Shown: positions 34,858 to 50,690, counted from the stretch's first letter. The stretch is 64,000 nt of DNA from Unio delphinus (GCA_029339505.1 JAQISU010000132.1:11225432-11289431), one strand, 5' to 3'. The notes: generated from the letters alone by a model not told the origin. Program-made: numbers and translations.

Positions 34858-37800
34858 TAAATGTGTTAAAAATTATCTTTAGGATATGAGTGTTAAAAAC
34901 TATCTTTAAAATATGAGTGTAAAAAAAACTCATTAGGATAAGAGTGTTAAAAACTATCCTTAGGATATGAGTGTTAAAAACTATCTTTAGGATAAATTTG
35001 TTAAAAACTATCCTTAGGATAAGAGTGTAAAAAACTATCCTTAGGATATGAGTGTTAAAAACTATCTTTAGGATAAATGTGTTAAAAACTATCCTTAGGA
35101 TAAGAGTGTAAAAAACTATCTTTAGGATATGAGTGTAAAAAAAACTAGGATAAATGTGTTAAAAACTATCCTTAGGATATGAGTGTTAAAAACTATCTTT
35201 AGGATAATTGTGTTAAAAACTATCTTTAGGATAAATGTGTTAAAAACTATCCTTAGGATATGAGTATTGAAAACTATCTTTAGGATAAATGTATTAAAAA
35301 CTATCTTTAGGATAAATGTGTTAAAAACTATCTTTAGGATATGAGTGTAAAAAACTCATTAGGATAAATGTGTTAAAAACTATCCTTAGGATATGAGTGT
35401 AAAAAAAACTATCCTTAGGATAAGAGTGTAAAAAACTATCCTTAGGATAAGAGTGTAAAAAACTATCCTTAGGATCAGAGTGTAAAAAAACTATCCTTAG
35501 GATAAGAGTGTAAAAAACTATCCTTAGGATATGAGTGTTAAAAACTATCATTAGGATAAGAGTGTAAAAAACTATCTTTAGGATAAATGTGTTAAAAACT
35601 ATCTTTAGGATAAATGTGTTAAAAACTATCTTTAGGATATGAGTGTTAAAAACTATCCTTAGGATAAGAGTGTAAAAAAACTCATTAGGATAAATGTGTT
35701 AAAAACTATCCTTAGGTTATGAGTATTAAAAACTATCTTTAGGATAAATGTGTTAAAAACTATCTTTAGGATAAATGTGTTAAACACTATCCTTAGGATA
35801 TGAGTGTAAAAAAAACTATCCATAGGATAAGAGTGTAAAAAACTATCCTTAGGATAAGAGTGTAAAAAAACTATCCTTAGGATAAGAGTGTAAAAAACTA
35901 TCCTTAGGATAAGAGTGTAAAAAACTATCCTTAGGATGAGTGTAAAAAACTATCCTTAGGATATGAGTTTAAAAACTATCTTTAGGATAAATGTGTTAAA
36001 AACTATCCTTAGGATATGAGTGTTAAAAACTATCTTTAGGATAAATGTGTTAAAAACTATCTTTATGATAAATGTGTTAAAAACTATCTTTAGGATATGA
36101 GTGTTAAAAACTATCTTTAGGATAAATGTGTTAAAAACTATCTTTAGGATATGAGTTTTAAAAACTATCTTTAAAATATGAGTGTGAAAAAACTCATTAG
36201 GATAAGAGTGTTAAAAACTATCCTTAGGATATGAGTGTTAAAAACTATCTTTAGAATAAATGTGTTAAAAACTATCCTTAGGATAAGAGTGTCAAAAACT
36301 ATCTTTAAAATATGAGTGTAAAAAAACTCATTAGGATAAGAGTGTTAAAATCTATCCTTAGGATATGAGTGTAAAAAACTATCTTTAGGATAAATGTTTT
36401 AAAAACTATCCTTAGGATAAGAGTGTAAAAAACTATCTTTAGGATATGAGTGTAAAAAAACTCATTCGGATAAATGTGTTAAAAACTATCCTTAGGATAT
36501 GAGTGTTAAAAACTATCTTTATGATAAATGTGTTAAAAACTATCTTTAGGATATGAGTTTTAAAAACTATCTTTAAAATATGAGTGTAAAAAAACTCATT
36601 AGGATAAGAGTGTTAAAAACTATCCTTAGGATATGAGTGTTAAAAACTATCTTAAGAATAAATGTGTTAAAAACTATCCTTAGGATAAGAGTGTAAAAAA
36701 CTATCTTTAGGATATGAGTGTATAAAAACTCATTCGGATAAATGTGTTAAAAACTATCCTAAGGATATGAGTGTTAAAAACTATCTTTAGGATAAATGTG
36801 TTAAAAACTATCTTTATGATAAATGTGTTAAAAATTATCTTTAGGATATGAGTGTTAAAAACTATCTTTAAAATATGAGTGTAAAAAAACTCATTAGGAT
36901 AAGAGTGTTAAAAACTATCCTTAGGATATGAGTGTTAAAAACTATCTTTAGGATAAATGTGTTAAAAACTATCCTTAGGATAAGAGTGTAAAAAACTATC
37001 CTTATGATATGAGTGTTAAAAACTATCTTTAGGATAAATGTGTTAAAAACTATCCTTAGGATAAGAGTGTAAAAAACTATCTTTAGGATATGAGTGTAAA
37101 AAAACTCATTAGGATAAATGTGTTAAAAACTATCCTTAGGATAAGAGTGTAAAAAACTATCTTTAGGATATGAGTGTAAAAAAACTCATTAGGATAAATG
37201 TGTTAGAAACTATCCTTAGGATATGAGTGTTAAAAACTATCTTTAGGATAAATGTGTTAAAAACTATCTTTATGATAAATGTGTTAAAAACTATCTTTAG
37301 GATATGAGTTTTAAAAACTATCTTTAAAATATGAGTGTAAAAAAACTCATTAGGATAAGAGTGTTAAAAACTATCCTTTGGATATGAGTGTTAAAAACTA
37401 TCTTTAGAATAAATGTGTTAAAAATTATCTTTAGGATATGAGTGTTAAAAACTATCTTTAAAATATGAGTGTAAAAAAAACTCATTAGGATAAGAGTGTT
37501 AAAAACTATCCTTAGGATATGAGTGTTAAAAACTATCTTTAGGATAAATTTGTTAAAAACTATCCTTAGGATAAGAGTGTAAAAAACTATCCTTAGGATA
37601 TGAGTGTTAAAAACTATCTTTAGGATAAATGTGTTAAAAACTATCCTTAGGATAAGAGTGTAAAAAACTATCTTTAGGATATGAGTGTAAAAAAAACTAG
37701 GATAAATGTGTTAAAAACTATCCTTAGGATATGAGTGTTAAAAACTATCTTTAGGATAATTGTGTTAAAAACTATCTTTAGGATAAATGTGTTAAAAACT

Positions 37801-39970
37801 ATCCTTAGGATATGAGTATTGAAAACTATCTTTAGGATAAATGTATTAAAAACTATCTTTAGGATAAATGTGTTAAAAACTATCTTTAGGATATGAGTGT
37901 AAAAAACTCATTAGGATAAATGTGTTAAAAACTATCCTTAGGATATGAGTGTAAAAAAAACTATCCTTAGGATAAGAGTGTAAAAAACTATCCTTAGGAT
38001 AAGAGTGTAAAAAACTATCCTTAGGATCAGAGTGTAAAAAAACTATCCTTAGGATAAGAGTGTAAAAAACTATCCTTAGGATATGAGTGTTAAAAACTAT
38101 CATTAGGATAAGAGTGTAAAAAACTATCTTTAGGATAAATGTGTTAAAAACTATCTTTAGGATAAATGTGTTAAAAACTATCTTTAGGATATGAGTGTTA
38201 AAAACTATCCTTAGGATAAGAGTGTAAAAAAACTCATTAGGATAAATGTGTTAAAAACTATCCTTAGGTTATGAGTATTAAAAACTATCTTTAGGATAAA
38301 TGTGTTAAAAACTATCTTTAGGATAAATGTGTTAAACACTATCCTTAGGATATGAGTGTAAAAAAAACTATCCATAGGATAAGAGTGTAAAAAACTATCC
38401 TTAGGATAAGAGTGTAAAAAAACTATCCTTAGGATAAGAGTGTAAAAAACTATCCTTAGGATAAGAGTGTAAAAAACTATCCTTAGGATGAGTGTAAAAA
38501 ACTATCCTTAGGATATGAGTTTAAAAACTATCTTTAGGATAAATGTGTTAAAAACTATCCTTAGGATATGAGTGTTAAAAACTATCTTTAGGATAAATGT
38601 GTTAAAAACTATCTTTATGATAAATGTGTTAAAAACTATCTTTAGGATATGAGTGTTAAAAACTATCTTTAGGATAAATGTGTTAAAAACTATCTTTAGG
38701 ATATGAGTTTTAAAAACTATCTTTAAAATATGAGTGTGAAAAAACTCATTAGGATAAGAGTGTTAAAAACTATCCTTAGGATATGAGTGTTAAAAACTAT
38801 CTTTAGAATAAATGTGTTAAAAACTATCCTTAGGATAAGAGTGTCAAAAACTATCTTTAAAATATGAGTGTAAAAAAACTCATTAGGATAAGAGTGTTAA
38901 AATCTATCCTTAGGATATGAGTGTAAAAAACTATCTTTAGGATAAATGTTTTAAAAACTATCCTTAGGATAAGAGTGTAAAAAACTATCTTTAGGATATG
39001 AGTGTAAAAAAACTCATTCGGATAAATGTGTTAAAAACTATCCTTAGGATATGAGTGTTAAAAACTATCTTTATGATAAATGTGTTAAAAACTATCTTTA
39101 GGATATGAGTTTTAAAAACTATCTTTAAAATATGAGTGTAAAAAAACTCATTAGGATAAGAGTGTTAAAAACTATCCTTAGGATATGAGTGTTAAAAACT
39201 ATCTTAAGAATAAATGTGTTAAAAACTATCCTTAGGATAAGAGTGTAAAAAACTATCTTTAGGATATGAGTGTATAAAAACTCATTCGGATAAATGTGTT
39301 AAAAACTATCCTAAGGATATGAGTGTTAAAAACTATCTTTAGGATAAATGTGTTAAAAACTATCTTTATGATAAATGTGTTAAAAATTATCTTTAGGATA
39401 TGAGTGTTAAAAACTATCTTTAAAATATGAGTGTAAAAAAACTCATTAGGATAAGAGTGTTAAAAACTATCCTTAGGATATGAGTGTTAAAAACTATCTT
39501 TAGGATAAATGTGTTAAAAACTATCCTTAGGATAAGAGTGTAAAAAACTATCCTTATGATATGAGTGTTAAAAACTATCTTTAGGATAAATGTGTTAAAA
39601 ACTATCCTTAGGATAAGAGTGTAAAAAACTATCTTTAGGATATGAGTGTAAAAAAACTCATTAGGATAAATGTGTTAAAAACTATCCTTAGGATAAGAGT
39701 GTAAAAAACTATCTTTAGGATATGAGTGTAAAAAAACTCATTAGGATAAATGTGTTAGAAACTATCCTTAGGATATGAGTGTTAAAAACTATCTTTAGGA
39801 TAAATGTGTTAAAAACTATCTTTATGATAAATGTGTTAAAAACTATCTTTAGGATATGAGTTTTAAAAACTATCTTTAAAATATGAGTGTAAAAAAACTC
39901 ATTAGGATAAGAGTGTTAAAAACTATCCTTTGGATATGAGTGTTAAAAACTATCTTTAGAATAAATGTGT
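34858..39970. repeat. Tandem duplication of a 2,552-bp satellite block
   Basis: Rare variant monomers recur at a fixed spacing of 2,552 bases. The GGTTATGAGTATT variant is at 35,711 and 38,263, and a distinctive eight-A monomer before ACTCATT is at 34,921 and 37,473. The sequence after 37,413 repeats that after 34,861, so the junction is near 37,413-37,425. The copies look identical over most of their length. Confidence 0.9.
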
Positions 39971-40409
39971 TAAAAACTATCCTTAGGATAAGAGTGTAAA
40001 AACTATCTTTAAAATATGATTGTAAAAAAAAACTCATTAGGATAAGAGTGTTAAAATCTATCCTTAGGATATGAGTGTAAAAAATTATCTTTAGGATAAA
40101 TGTGTTAAAAACTAGCCTTAGGATAAGAGTGTAAAAAACTATCCTTAGGATATGAGTGTTAAAAACTATCTTTAGGATAAATGTGTTAAAAACTATCCTT
40201 AGGATAAGAGTGTAAAAAACTATCTTTAGGATATGAGTGTAAAAAAACTAGGATAAATGTGTTAAAAACTATCCTTAGGATATGAGTGTTAAAAACTATC
40301 TTTAGGATAAATGTGTTAAAAACTATCTTTAGGATAATTGTGTTAAAAACTATCCTTAGGATATGAGTATTGAAAACTATCTTTAGGATAAATGTATGAA
40401 AAACTATCT

Positions 40410-43400
40410 TTAGGATAAATGTGTTAAAAACTATCTTTAGGATATGAGTGTAAAAAACTCATTAGGATAAATGTGTTAAAAACTATCCTTAGGATATGAG
40501 TGTAAAAAAACTATCCTTAGGATAAGAGTGTAAAAAACTATCCTTAGGATAAGAGTGTAAAAAACTATCCTTAGGATAAGAGTGTAAAAAACTCATTAGG
40601 ATAAATGTGTTAAAAACTATCCTTAGGATATGAGTGTAAAAAAACTATCCTTAGGATAAGAGTGTAAAAAACTATCCTTAGGATAAGAGTGTAAAAAACT
40701 ATCCTTAGGATAAGAGTGTAAAAAAACTATCCTTAGGATAAGAGTGTAAAAAAACTATCCTTAGGATAAGAGTGTAAAAAACTATCCTTAGGATATGAGT
40801 GTTAAAAACTATCCTTAGGATATGAGTGTTAAAAACTATCCTTAGGATAAGAGTGTAAAAAACTATCCTTAGGATATGAGTGTTAAAAACTATCTTTAGG
40901 ATATGAGTGTTAAAAACTATCCTTAGGATAAGAGTGTAAAAAACTATCTTTAGGATAAGAGTGTAAAAAAACTATCCTTAGGATAAGAGTGTAAAAAAAC
41001 TATCCTTAGGATAAGAGTGTAAAAAACTATCCTTAGGATATGAGTGTTAAAAACTATCTTTAGGATATGAGTGTTAAAAACTATCCTTAGGATAAGAGTG
41101 TAAAAAACTATCTTTAGGATATGAGTGTAAAAAAACTATCCTTAGGATAAGAGTGTAAAAAAACTATCTTTAGGATATGAGTGTAAAAAAACTATCCTGA
41201 GGATAAGAGTGTAAAAAACTATCCTTAGGATAAGAGTGTAAAAAACTATCTTTAGGACATGAGTGTTAAAAACTATCATTAGGATTAGAGTGTAAAAAAC
41301 TATCTTTATGATAAATGTGTTAAAAACTATCTTTAGGATATGAGTGTTAAAAACTATCATTAGGATAAGAGTGTTAAAAACTATCCTTAGGATAAGAGTG
41401 TAAAAAAACTATCCTTAGGATAAGAGTGTAAAAAAACTATCCTTAGGATATGAGTGTTAAAAACTATCCTTAGGATATGAGTGTTAAAAACTATCCTTAG
41501 GATATGAGTGTTAAAAACTATCATTAGGATAAGAGTGTAAAAAACTATCTTTAGGATAAATGTGTTAAAAACTATCTTTAGGATAAATGTGTTAAAAACT
41601 ATCTTTAGGATCAATGTGTTAAAAACTATCTTTAGGATAAGAGTGTAAAAAAAACTATCCTTAGGATAAGAGTGTAAAAAAACTATCCTTAGGATAAGAG
41701 TGTAAAAAAACTATCCTTAGGATAAGAGTGTAAAAAAACTATCCTTAGGATAAGGGTGTAAAAAAACTATCCTTAGGATAAGAGTGTGAAAAAACTATCC
41801 TTAGGATAAGAGTGTAAAAAAACTATCCTTAGGATAAGAGTGTAAAAAACTATCTTTAGGATAAATGTGTTAAAAACTATCTTTAGGATAAATGTGCTAA
41901 AAACCATCCTTAGGATAAGAGTGTAAAAAAACTATCCTTAGGATAAGAGTGTAAAAAACTATCCTTAGGATATGAGTGTTAAAAACTATCATTAGGATAA
42001 GAGTGTAAAAAACTATCTTTAGGATAAATGTGTTAAAAACTATCTTTAGGATAAATGTGTTAAAAACTATCTTTAGGATATGAGTGTTAAAAACTATCCT
42101 TAGGATAAGAGTGTAAAAAAACTCATTAGGATAAATGTGTTAAAAACTATCCTTAGGTTATGAGTATTAAAAACTATCTTTAGGATAAATGTGTTAAAAA
42201 CTATCTTTAGGATAAATGTGTTAAAAACTATCCTTAGGATATGAGTGTAAAAAAAACTATCCTTAGGATAAGAGTGTAAAAAACTATCCTTAGGATAAGA
42301 GTGTAAAAAAACTATCCTTAGGATAAGAGTGTAAAAAACTATCCTTAGGATAAGAGTGTAAAAAACTATCCTTAGGATAAGAGTGTAAAAAACTATCCTT
42401 AGGATATGAGTGTTAAAAACTATCATTAGGATAAGAGTGTAAAAAACTATCTTTAGGATAAATGTGTTAAAAACTATCTTTAGGATAAATGTGTTAAAAA
42501 CTATCCTTAGGATAAGAGTGTAAAAAAACTATCCTTAGGATAAGAGTGTAAAAAACTATCATTAGGATAAGAGTGTAAAAAACTATCTTTAGGATAAATG
42601 TGTTAAAAACTATCTTTAGGATAAATGTGTTAAAAACTATCCTTAGGATAAGAGTGTAAAAAAACTATCCTTAGGATAAGAGTGTAAAAAACTATCATTA
42701 GGATAAGAGTGTAAAAAACTATCTTTAGGATAAATGTGTTAAAAACTATCTTTAGGATAAATGTGTTAAAAACTATCCTTAGGATAAGAGTGTAAAAAAA
42801 CTATCCTTAGGATAAGAGTGTAAAAAACTATCCTTAGGATATGAGTGTTAAAAACTATCATTAGGATAAGAGTGTAAAAAACTATCTTTAGGATAAATGT
42901 GTTAAAAACTATCTTTAGGATAAATGTGTTAAAAACTATCTTTAGGATAAATGTGTTAAAAACTATCTTTAGGATAAGAGTGTAAAAAAACTATCCTTAG
43001 GATAAGAGTGTAAAAAAACTATCCTTAGGATAAGAGTGTAAAAAAACTATCCTTAGGATAAGAGTGTAAAAAAACTATCCTTAGGATATGAGTGTTAAAA
43101 ACTATCATTAGGATAAGAGTGTAAAAAACTATCTTTAGGATAAATGTGTTAAAAACTATCTTTAGGATAAATGTGTTAAAAACTATCCTTAGGATAAGAG
43201 TGTAAAAAAACTATCCTTAGGATAAGAGTGTAAAAAACTATCCTTAGGATATGAGTGTTAAAAACTATCATTAGGATAAGAGTGTAAAAAACTATCTTTA
43301 GGATAAATGTGTTAAAAACTATCTTTAGGATAAATGTGTTAAAAACTATCTTTAGGATATGAGTGTTAAAAACTATCCTTAGGATAAGAGTGTAAAAAAA

Positions 43401-44157
43401 CTCATTAGGATAAATGTGTAAAAAACTATCCTTAGGTTATGAGTATTAAAAACTATCTTTAGGATAAATGTGTTAAAAACTATCTTTAGGATAAATGTGT
43501 TAAAAACTATCCTTAGGATATGAGTGTAAAAAAAACTATCCTTAGGATAACAGTGTAAAAAACTATCCTTAGGATAAGAGTGTAAAAAAACTATCCTTAG
43601 GATAAGAGTGTAAAAAACTATCCTTAGGATAAGAGTGTAAAAAACTATCCTTAGGATAAGAGTGTAAAAAATTATCCTTAGGATATGAGTGTTAAAAACT
43701 ATCTTTAGGATAAATGTGTTAAAAACTATCCTTAGGATATGAGTGTTAAAAACTATCTTTAGGATAAATGTGTTAAAAACTATCTTTATGATAAATGTGT
43801 TAAAAACTATCTTTAGGATATGAGTGTTAAAAACTATCTTTAGGATAAATGTGTTAAAAACTATCTTTATGATAAATGTGTTAAAAACTGTCTTTAGGAT
43901 ATGAGTTTTAAAAACTATCTTTAAAATATGAGTGTAAAAAAACTCATTAGGATAAGAGTGTTAAAAACTATCCTTAGGATATGAGTGTTAAAAACTATCT
44001 TTAGAATAAATGTGTTAATAACTATCCTTAGGATAAGAGTGTCAAAAACTATCTTTAAAATATGAGTGTAAAAAAACTCATTAGGATAAGAGTGTTAAAA
44101 TCTATCCTTAGGATATGAGTGTAAAAAACTATCTTTAGGATAAATGTTTTAAAAACT
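40410..44157. repeat. Satellite block duplicated at +10,258 (left copy)
   Basis: The pattern of variants here, including GGTTATGAG monomers at 42,152 and 43,431, reappears at 50,668-54,415 (52,410 and 53,689). The match stops near 44,160, where CCGTAGG in this copy corresponds to CCTTAGG in the other. Confidence 0.88.
42420..42830. repeat. 136-bp higher-order repeat (five monomers)
   Basis: The CTATCATTAGG variant recurs at 42,420, 42,556 and 42,692, exactly 136 bases apart (five 27-base monomers plus one extra A). The same five-monomer cassette appears in the related blocks near 46.1, 52.7 and 56.5 kb. Confidence 0.9.
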
Positions 44158-47100
44158 ATCCGTAGGATAAGAGTGTAAAAAACTATCTTTAGGATATGAG
44201 TGTATAAAAACTCATTCAGATAAATGTGTTAAAAACTATCCTTAGGATATGAGTGTTAAAAACTATCTTTAGGATAAATGTGTTAAAAACTATCTTTATG
44301 ATAAATGTGTTAAAAATTATCTTTAGGATATGAGTGTTAAAAACTATCTTTATGATAAATGTGTTAAAAACTATCTTTAGGATATGAGTTTTAAAAACTA
44401 TCTTTAAAATATGAGTGTAAAAAAACTCATTAGGATAAGAGTGTTAAAAACTATCCTTAGGATATGAGTGTTAAAAACTATCTTAAGAATAAATGTGTTA
44501 AAAACTATCCTTAGGATAAGAGTGTAAAAAACTATCTTTAGGATATGAGTGTATAAAAACTCATTCAGATAAATGTGTTAAAAACTATCCTTAGGATATG
44601 AGTGTTAAAAACTATCTTTAGGATAAATGTGTTAAAAACTATCTTTATGATAAATGTGTTAAAAATTATCTTTAGGATATGAGTGTTAAAAATTATCTTT
44701 ATGATAAATGTGTTAAAAACTATCTTTAGGATATGAGTTTTAAAAACTATCTTTAAAATATGAGTGTAAAAAAACTCATTAGGATAAGAGTGTTAAAAAC
44801 TATCCTTAGGATATGAGTGTTAAAAACTATCTTTAGGATGAATGTGTTAAAAACTATCCTTAGGATAAGAGTGTAAAAAACTATCCTTATGATATGAGTG
44901 TTAAAAACTATCTTTAGGATAAATGTGTTAAAAACTATCCTTAGGATAAGAGTGTAAAAAACTATCTTTAGGATATGAGTGTAAAAAAACTCATTAGGAT
45001 AAATGTGTTAAAAACTATCCTTAGGATAAGAGTGTAAAAAACTATCTTTAGGATATGAGTGTAAAAAAACTCATTAGGATAAATGTGTTAGAAACTATCC
45101 TTAGGATATGAGTGTTAAAAACTATCTTTAGGATAAATGTGTTAAAAACTATCTTTATGATAAATGTGTTAAAAACTATCTTTATGATAAATGTGTTAAA
45201 AACTATCTTTAGGATATGAGTTTTAAAAACTATCTTTAAAATATGAGTGTAAAAAAACTCATTAGGATAAGAGTGTTAAAAACTATCCTTTGGATATGAG
45301 TGTTAAAAACTATCTTTAGAATAAATGTGTTAAAAACTATCCTTAGGATAAGAGTGTAAAAAAACTATCCTTAGGATAAGGGTGTAAAAAAACTATCCTT
45401 AGGATAAGAGTGTGAAAAAACTATCCTTAGGATAAGAGTGTAAAAAAACTATCCTTAGGATAAGAGTGTAAAAAACTATCTTTAGGATAAATGTGTTAAA
45501 AACTATCTTTAGGATAAATGTGCTAAAAACCATCCTTAGGATAAGAGTGTAAAAAAACTATCCTTAGGATAAGAGTGTAAAAAACTATCCTTAGGATATG
45601 AGTGTTAAAAACTATCATTAGGATAAGAGTGTAAAAAACTATCTTTAGGATAAATGTGTTAAAAACTATCTTTAGGATAAATGTGTTAAAAACTATCTTT
45701 AGGATATGAGTGTTAAAAACTATCCTTAGGATAAGAGTGTAAAAAAACTCATTAGGATAAATGTGTTAAAAACTATCCTTAGGTTATGAGTATTAAAAAC
45801 TATCTTTAGGATAAATGTGTTAAAAACTATCTTTAGGATAAATGTGTTAAAAACTATCCTTAGGATATGAGTGTAAAAAAAACTATCCTTAGGATAAGAG
45901 TGTAAAAAACTATCCTTAGGATAAGAGTGTAAAAAAACTATCCTTAGGATAAGAGTGTAAAAAACTATCCTTAGGATAAGAGTGTAAAAAACTATCCTTA
46001 GGATAAGAGTGTAAAAAACTATCCTTAGGATATGAGTGTTAAAAACTATCATTAGGATAAGAGTGTAAAAAACTATCTTTAGGATAAATGTGTTAAAAAC
46101 TATCTTTAGGATAAATGTGTTAAAAACTATCCTTAGGATAAGAGTGTAAAAAAACTATCCTTAGGATAAGAGTGTAAAAAACTATCATTAGGATAAGAGT
46201 GTAAAAAACTATCTTTAGGATAAATGTGTTAAAAACTATCTTTAGGATAAATGTGTTAAAAACTATCCTTAGGATAAGAGTGTAAAAAAACTATCCTTAG
46301 GATAAGAGTGTAAAAAACTATCATTAGGATAAGAGTGTAAAAAACTATCTTTAGGATAAATGTGTTAAAAACTATCTTTAGGATAAATGTGTTAAAAACT
46401 ATCCTTAGGATAAGAGTGTAAAAAAACTATCCTTAGGATAAGAGTGTAAAAAACTATCCTTAGGATATGAGTGTTAAAAACTATCATTAGGATAAGAGTG
46501 TAAAAAACTATCTTTAGGATAAATGTGTTAAAAACTATCTTTAGGATAAATGTGTTAAAAACTATCTTTAGGATAAATGTGTTAAAAACTATCTTTAGGA
46601 TAAGAGTGTAAAAAAACTATCCTTAGGATAAGAGTGTAAAAAAACTATCCTTAGGATAAGAGTGTAAAAAAACTATCCTTAGGATAAGAGTGTAAAAAAT
46701 TATCTTTAGGATAAATGTGTTAAAAACTATCTTTAGGATAAATGTGTTAAAAACTATCCTTAGGATAAGAGTGTAAAAAAACTATCCTTAGGATAAGAGT
46801 GTAAAAAACTATCCTTAGGATATGAGTGTTAAAAACTATCATTAGGATAAGAGTGTAAAAAACTATCTTTAGGATAAATGTGTTAAAAACTATCTTTAGG
46901 ATAAATGTGTTAAAAACTATCTTTAGGATATGAGTGTTAAAAACTATCCTTAGGATAAGAGTGTAAAAAAACTCATTAGGATAAATGTGTAAAAAACTAT
47001 CCTTAGGTTATGAGTATTAAAAACTATCTTTAGGATAAATGTGTTAAAAACTATCTTTAGGATAAATGTGTTAAAAACTATCCTTAGGATATGAGTGTAA

Positions 47101-47699
47101 AAAAAACTATCCTTAGGATAACAGTGTAAAAAACTATCCTTAGGATAAGAGTGTAAAAAAACTATCCTTAGGATAAGAGTGTAAAAAACTATCCTTAGGA
47201 TAAGAGTGTAAAAAACTATCCTTAGGATAAGAGTGTAAAAAATTATCCTTACGATATGAGTGTTAAAAACTATCTTTAGGATAAATGTGTTAAAAACTAT
47301 CCTTAGGATATGAGTGTTAAAAACTATCTTTAGGATAAATGTGTTAAAAACTATCTTTATGATAAATGTGTTAAAAACTATCTTTAGGATATGAGTGTTA
47401 AAAACTATCTTTAGGATAAATGTGTTAAAAACTATCTTTATGATAAATGTGTTAAAAACTATCTTTAGGATATGAGTTTTAAAAACTATCTTTAAAATAT
47501 GAGTGTAAAAAAACTCATTAGGATAAGAGTGTTAAAAACTATCCTTAGGATATGAGTGTTAAAAACTATCTTTAGAATAAATGTGTTAATAACTATCCTT
47601 AGGATAAGAGTGTCAAAAACTATCTTTAAAATATGAGTGTAAAAAAACTCATTAGGATAAGAGTGTTAAAATCTATCCTTAGGATATGAGTGTAAAAAA

Positions 47700-50690
47700 C
47701 TATCTTTAGGATAAATGTGTTAAAAACTATCTTTAGGATAAATGTGTTAAAAACTATCTTTAGGATAAATGTGTTAAAAACTATCTTTAGGATAAGAGTG
47801 TAAAAAAACTATCCTTAGGATAAGAGTGTAAAAAAACTATCCTTAGGATAAGAGTGTAAAAAAACTATCCTTAGGATAAGAGTGTAAAAAAACTATCCTT
47901 AGGATATGAGTGTTAAAAACTATCATTAGGATAAGAGTGTAAAAAACTATCTTTAGGATAAATGTGTTAAAAACTATCTTTAGGATAAATGTGTTAAAAA
48001 CTATCCTTAGGATAAGAGTGTAAAAAAACTATCCTTAGGATAAGAGTGTAAAAAACTATCCTTAGGATATGAGTGTTAAAAACTATCATTAGGATAAGAG
48101 TGTAAAAAACTATCTTTAGGATAAATGTGTTAAAAACTATCTTTAGGATAAATGTGTTAAAAACTATCTTTAGGATATGAGTGTTAAAAACTATCCTTAG
48201 GATAAGAGTGTAAAAAAACTCATTAGGATAAATGTGTAAAAAACTATCCTTAGGTTATGAGTATTAAAAACTATCTTTAGGATAAATGTGTTAAAAACTA
48301 TCTTTAGGATAAATGTGTTAAAAACTATCCTTAGGATATGAGTGTAAAAAAAACTATCCTTAGGATAACAGTGTAAAAAACTATCCTTAGGATAAGAGTG
48401 TAAAAAAACTATCCTTAGGATAAGAGTGTAAAAAACTATCCTTAGGATAAGAGTGTAAAAAACTATCCTTAGGATAAGAGTGTAAAAAATTATCCTTACG
48501 ATATGAGTGTTAAAAACTATCTTTAGGATAAATGTGTTAAAAACTATCCTTAGGATATGAGTGTTAAAAACTATCTTTAGGATAAATGTGTTAAAAACTA
48601 TCTTTATGATAAATGTGTTAAAAACTATCTTTAGGATATGAGTGTTAAAAACTATCTTTAGGATAAATGTGTTAAAAACTATCTTTATGATAAATGTGTT
48701 AAAAACTATCTTTAGGATATGAGTTTTAAAAACTATCTTTAAAATATGAGTGTAAAAAAACTCATTAGGATAAGAGTGTTAAAAACTATCCTTAGGATAT
48801 GAGTGTTAAAAACTATCTTTAGAATAAATGTGTTAATAACTATCCTTAGGATAAGAGTGTCAAAAACTATCTTTAAAATATGAGTGTAAAAAAACTCATT
48901 AGGATAAGAGTGTTAAAATCTATCCTTAGGATATGAGTGTAAAAAACTATCTTTAGGATAAATGTTTTAAAAACTATCCGTAGGATAAGAGTGTAAAAAA
49001 CTATCTTTAGGATATGAGTGTAAAAAAACTCATTCGGATAAATGTGTTAAAAACTATCCTTAGGATATGAGTGTTAAAAACTATCTTTATGATAAATGTG
49101 TTAAAAACTATCTTTAGGATATGAGATTTAAAAACTATCTTTAAAATATGAGTGTAAAAAAACTCATTAGGATAAGAGTGTTAAAAACTATCCTTAGGAT
49201 ATGAGTGTTAAAAACTATCTTAAGAATAAATGTGTTAAAAACTATCCTTAGGATAAGAGTGTAAAAAACTATCTTTAGGATATGAGTGTATAAAAACTCA
49301 TTCAGATAAATGTGTTAAAAACTATCCTTAGGATATGAGTGTTAAAAAATATCTTTAGGATAAATGTGTTAAAAACTATCTTTATGATAAATGTGTTAAA
49401 AATTATCTTTAGGATATGAGTGTTAAAAACTATCTTTATGATAAATGTGTTAAAAACTATCTTTAGGATATGAGTTTTAAAAACTATCTTTAAAATATGA
49501 GTGTAAAAAAACTCATTAGGATAAGAGTGTTAAAAACTATCCTTAGGATATGAGTGTTAAAAACTATCTTAAGAATAAATGTGTTAAAAACTATCCTTAG
49601 GATAAGAGTGTAAAAAACTATCTTTAGGATATGAGTGTATAAAAACTCATTCAGATAAATGTGTTAAAAACTATCCTTAGGATATGAGTGTTAAAAACTA
49701 TCTTTAGGATAAATGTGTTAAAAACTATCTTTATGATAAATGTGTTAAAAATTATCTTTAGGATATGAGTGTTAAAAATTATCTTTATGATAAATGTGTT
49801 AAAAACTATCTTTAGGATATGAGTTTTAAAAACTATCTTTAAAATATGAGTGTAAAAAAACTCATTAGGATAAGAGTGTTAAAAACTATCCTTAGGATAT
49901 GAGTGTTAAAAACTATCTTTAGGATGAATGTGTTAAAAACTATCCTTAGGATAAGAGTGTAAAAAACTATCCTTATGATATGAGTGTTAAAAACTATCTT
50001 TAGGATAAATGTGTTAAAAACTATCCTTAGGATAAGAGTGTAAAAAACTATCTTTAGGATATGAGTGTAAAAAAACTCATTAGGATAAATGTGTTAAAAA
50101 CTATCCTTAGGATAAGAGTGTAAAAAACTATCTTTAGGATATGAGTGTAAAAAAACTCATTAGGATAAATGTGTTAGAAACTATCCTTAGGATATGAGTG
50201 TTAAAAACTATCTTTAGGATAAATGTGTTAAAAACTATCTTTATGATAAATGTGTTAAAAACTATCTTTATGATAAATGTGTTAAAAACTATCTTTAGGA
50301 TATGAGTTTTAAAAACTATCTTTAAAATATGAGTGTAAAAAAACTCATTAGGATAAGAGTGTTAAAAACTATCCTTTGGATATGAGTGTTAAAAACTATC
50401 TTTAGAATAAATGTGTTAAAAACTATCCTTAGGATAAGAGTGTAAAAAACTATCTTTAAAATATGATTGTAAAAAAAACTCATTAGGATAAGAGTGTTAA
50501 AATCTATCCTTAGGATATGAGTGTAAAAAACTATCTTTAGGATAAATGTGTTAAAAACTAGCCTTAGGATAAGAGTGTAAAAAACTATCCTTAGGATAAG
50601 AGTGTAAAAAACTATCTTTAGGATATGAGTGTAAAAAAAACTAGGATAAATGTGTTAAAAACTATCCTTAGGATATGAGTGTTAAAAACT
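47700..50690. repeat. Satellite block duplicated at +9,281 (left copy)
   Basis: Markers at 48,249 (GGTTATGAG), 48,978 (CCGTAGG) and 50,640 (ACTAGGATAA) reappear at 57,530, 58,259 and 59,921, all shifted by 9,281. The match breaks just past 50,690, close to where the 10,258-offset block begins. Confidence 0.88.
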